Shown here: positions 5,112-6,376 of the stretch, piece by piece
Layout of the letters: each line of letters starts with the position of its first letter
Position numbering within the stretch: position 1 is the first letter of the stretch
Assembly: GCA_013813125.1 (NCBI GenBank)
Contig: JACCSH010000092.1
Coordinates: 1 to 6,376 of the forward strand
Reading direction: 5' to 3'
Length of the DNA: 6,376 nucleotides
Source: Nocardioidaceae bacterium
GTDB lineage: Bacteria > Actinomycetota > Actinomycetes > Propionibacteriales > Nocardioidaceae
The notes under the pieces: model-generated
What the model saw: the letters and a program-made list of their open reading frames with translations, nothing else
Database searches by the model: none
Told to the model about the DNA's origin: nothing
Position numbers and translations under genes: made by a program

Positions 5112-5288
5112 TCAGTCGGAGTCTTCGTCCAGCCGGGCCAGCCATGTCGCTAGGCGCTCGATCGGGACCTCGAATTCGGGGTTGAGATCTACGAACTCCT
5201 GCATCCGATTGGCAAGCCAGGCGAGCGATACTTCCTCGTCGCCACGCCGGGACAGGAGTTCCTCGAGCCCGCGGTCAGTGAAGTACAC
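5112..5288 (-). CDS. DUF6104 family protein, small conserved actinobacterial protein downstream of kgd
   Basis: A 58-residue protein starts with GTG at 5288-5286 and reads (M)YFTDRGLEELLSRRGDEEV, then a middle with LAWLANRMQEFVDLNP, an EFEVPIERLATWLARL segment and an acidic DEDSD end. This matches the DUF6104 pattern of actinobacteria as I know it, in length and in the YFTDRG start. It should be mostly helical and acidic, with no membrane segment or signal peptide, hence cytoplasmic. Its function is unknown. It begins only 9 nt after the kgd stop on the same strand, with no strong ribosome site of its own (a distant GAGG lies within the kgd end), so translational coupling to kgd is likely. 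An in-frame ATG at 5204-5202 would cut off the conserved N-terminus and is rejected as a start. Confidence 0.9.
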   Translation of the reverse strand: MYFTDRGLEELLSRRGDEEVSLAWLANRMQEFVDLNPEFEVPIERLATWLARLDEDSD

Positions 5289-5297
5289 GTGCGCGTC

Positions 5298-6376
5298 TCA
5301 GGCAAACGCCTCGTCGAGCAGCGTGCGCAGCTCATCTTGGTGAACCGCCATCTGACCGACAGAGGGTGCGGCAGATTCAACCCGAGACACCCGGTTGAAC
5401 GGGATATCGCCGAGCTCTGGGGCCAGGTTGAGCTTCATGTGCGGCCAGGCGCCCATGTTGGCCGGCTCGTCTTGCACCCAGCGGATCTCTTGCAGGTTGG
5501 GGTAGGCGGCGAGCTCTGCCTTCACCTCATCGAGAGGTCGGGGGTACAGCTGTTCGAACCGCAGGACTGCCGTCCGTTTCGAGTTTTCCTCACGCCGTTC
5601 CCGCTCGGCCAGGAGATCCCACGTCAGACGACCGGAGCACATCACGACTCGCTCCACCTTGGAGGGGTCAACGGCCGCGTCACCGATCACCGGCTGGAAG
5701 CCGCCGGTGGTGAAGTCGTCGGGCTGTGACGCGGCATCTTTGCGCTTGAGCATCGACTTGGGCGTAAACACGATCATCGGTCGGTGCTCGCTGCCGAGGG
5801 AGTGACGGCGCAACAGGTGGAAGTAGCTCGCCGGCGTAGAAGGCTGTGCAACGGTGAAGGCGTCGTCGGCCGCCAGCGTCAAAAATCGCTCGATGCGTGC
5901 AGACGAGTGGTCCGGGCCTTGTCCCTCGTAGCCGTGCGGGAGCAGCAAGACGACTCCGGAGTGCTGCTGCCACTTCGCCTGGCCAGCCGAGATGAACTCG
6001 TCGATCACGGTTTGCGCTCCGTTGACGAAGTCGCCGAACTGAGCCTCCCACAGCACCAGCGCCTCGGGGCGCGCCACGGAGTAGCCGTACTCGAACCCCA
6101 TCGCTGCGTACTCCGATAGCAGCGAGTCGTAGATGTAGAACTGAGCCTGGTCATCAGCCAGGTTCTGCAGAGGCGTCCACTCCGCTGCGGTCAACCGGTC
6201 GATGATGGTGGCGAACCGGGACACGAAGGTGCCGCGCCGCGAGTCCTGGCCGGAGAGCCGCACTGGCCGGCCCTGCATGAGCAGGGAACCGAATGCAAGG
6301 ATCTCGCCGGTACCCCAGTCGATCGGGCCCTGCGTGATCGCCGCCGCTCGGCGCTGGAGCTGAGGCAGAACCTTTG
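5298..6376 (-). CDS. kgd: Multifunctional 2-oxoglutarate metabolism enzyme (alpha-ketoglutarate decarboxylase/dehydrogenase E1), C-terminal part
   Basis: The frame is open at the right edge and gives the last 358 residues. Kgd (SucA/OdhA type) decarboxylates 2-oxoglutarate with thiamine diphosphate in the TCA cycle; actinobacterial forms are about 1,200 residues with a fused N-terminal succinyltransferase domain that lies outside this window. Visible are the transketolase-like pyrimidine-binding domain and the C-terminal 2-oxoglutarate dehydrogenase domain. Hallmarks are DWGTGELLAFGSLL, VRLSGQDSRRGTF, YDSLLSEYAAMGFEYGYS, LWEAQFGDFVNGAQ, LLLPHGYEGQGPDHSSARIE, PSTPASYFHLLRR and VFTPKSML. The C-terminus has RFEQLYPRPLDEV, VQDEPANMGAWPH and the terminal LLDEAFA shared with mycobacterial Kgd. 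The apparent Met at 6278 is internal. In relatives the enzyme is inhibited by the FHA protein GarA/OdhI, which is not seen here. DUF6104 follows after 9 nt. Confidence 0.97.
   Translation of the reverse strand, partial: KVLPQLQRRAAAITQGPIDWGTGEILAFGSLLMQGRPVRLSGQDSRRGTFVSRFATIIDRLTAAEWTPLQNLADDQAQFYIYDSLLSEYAAMGFEYGYSVARPEALVLWEAQFGDFVNGAQTVIDEFISAGQAKWQQHSGVVLLLPHGYEGQGPDHSSARIERFLTLAADDAFTVAQPSTPASYFHLLRRHSLGSEHRPMIVFTPKSMLKRKDAASQPDDFTTGGFQPVIGDAAVDPSKVERVVMCSGRLTWDLLAERERREENSKRTAVLRFEQLYPRPLDEVKAELAAYPNLQEIRWVQDEPANMGAWPHMKLNLAPELGDIPFNRVSRVESAAPSVGQMAVHQDELRTLLDEAFA

Noticed and set aside
5289..6119. Plus-strand frames (5289-5729, 5784-6119) across the kgd region
   Set aside because: Kgd on the minus strand is unmistakable, and these frames show no family features.

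Overview
The window comes from a chromosome of a GC-rich actinobacterium. The evidence is a WhiB-family gene, a nickel superoxide dismutase with its dedicated protease, an actinobacterial-type alpha-ketoglutarate decarboxylase/dehydrogenase (Kgd), and a DUF6104 gene directly behind it. These families together exclude most other phyla. The protein style is compatible with Propionibacteriales/Nocardioides relatives, but the genus cannot be fixed from this window. I see no mobile element, tRNA, rRNA or CRISPR, and the region reads as ordinary core chromosome.

Layout: (1) Positions 1-56, minus strand: the first 18 codons of a WhiB1/WblE-type iron-sulfur regulator that runs off the left edge. (2) Positions 57-326: a divergent intergenic region with an 18-bp CRP/GlxR-like palindrome 77 bp upstream of the whiB start, and a -10 hexamer placed so that the next gene would be leaderless. 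(3) Positions 327-728, plus: a small four-helix membrane protein of unknown function. (4) Positions 729-926: non-coding leader with a palindrome. (5) Positions 927-3164, plus: a cytosolic GAF-PAS-GGDEF-EAL cyclic-di-GMP enzyme with both active sites apparently intact. (6) Positions 3177-3575, minus: sodN, convergent with the GGDEF-EAL gene, with only 12 nt between the stops. (7) Positions 3688-4017, plus: sodX, divergent from sodN across 112 nt. (8) Positions 4054-5022, plus: a zinc-free MDR-family NAD(P)H oxidoreductase 36 nt after sodX. (9) Positions 5112-5288, minus: a 58-residue DUF6104 protein with a GTG start, 9 nt behind Kgd. (10) Positions 5298-6376, minus: the C-terminal 358 residues of Kgd, open at the right edge.

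How the genes fit together: SodN is made with a 13-residue propeptide that must be removed to expose His1 of the nickel hook, and SodX is the protease expected to do this, so the divergent pair forms one maturation unit. The MDR oxidoreductase may share the sodX transcript and add a redox function. Kgd and DUF6104 look translationally coupled, which suggests a link to the 2-oxoglutarate node of the TCA cycle. The GGDEF-EAL protein (c-di-GMP) and the probable cAMP-receptor site upstream of whiB1 bring second-messenger control into the region. I found no convincing new multi-gene system. The best leads are the Kgd-DUF6104 pair, the CRP-like site upstream of whiB1 and the leaderless membrane protein.
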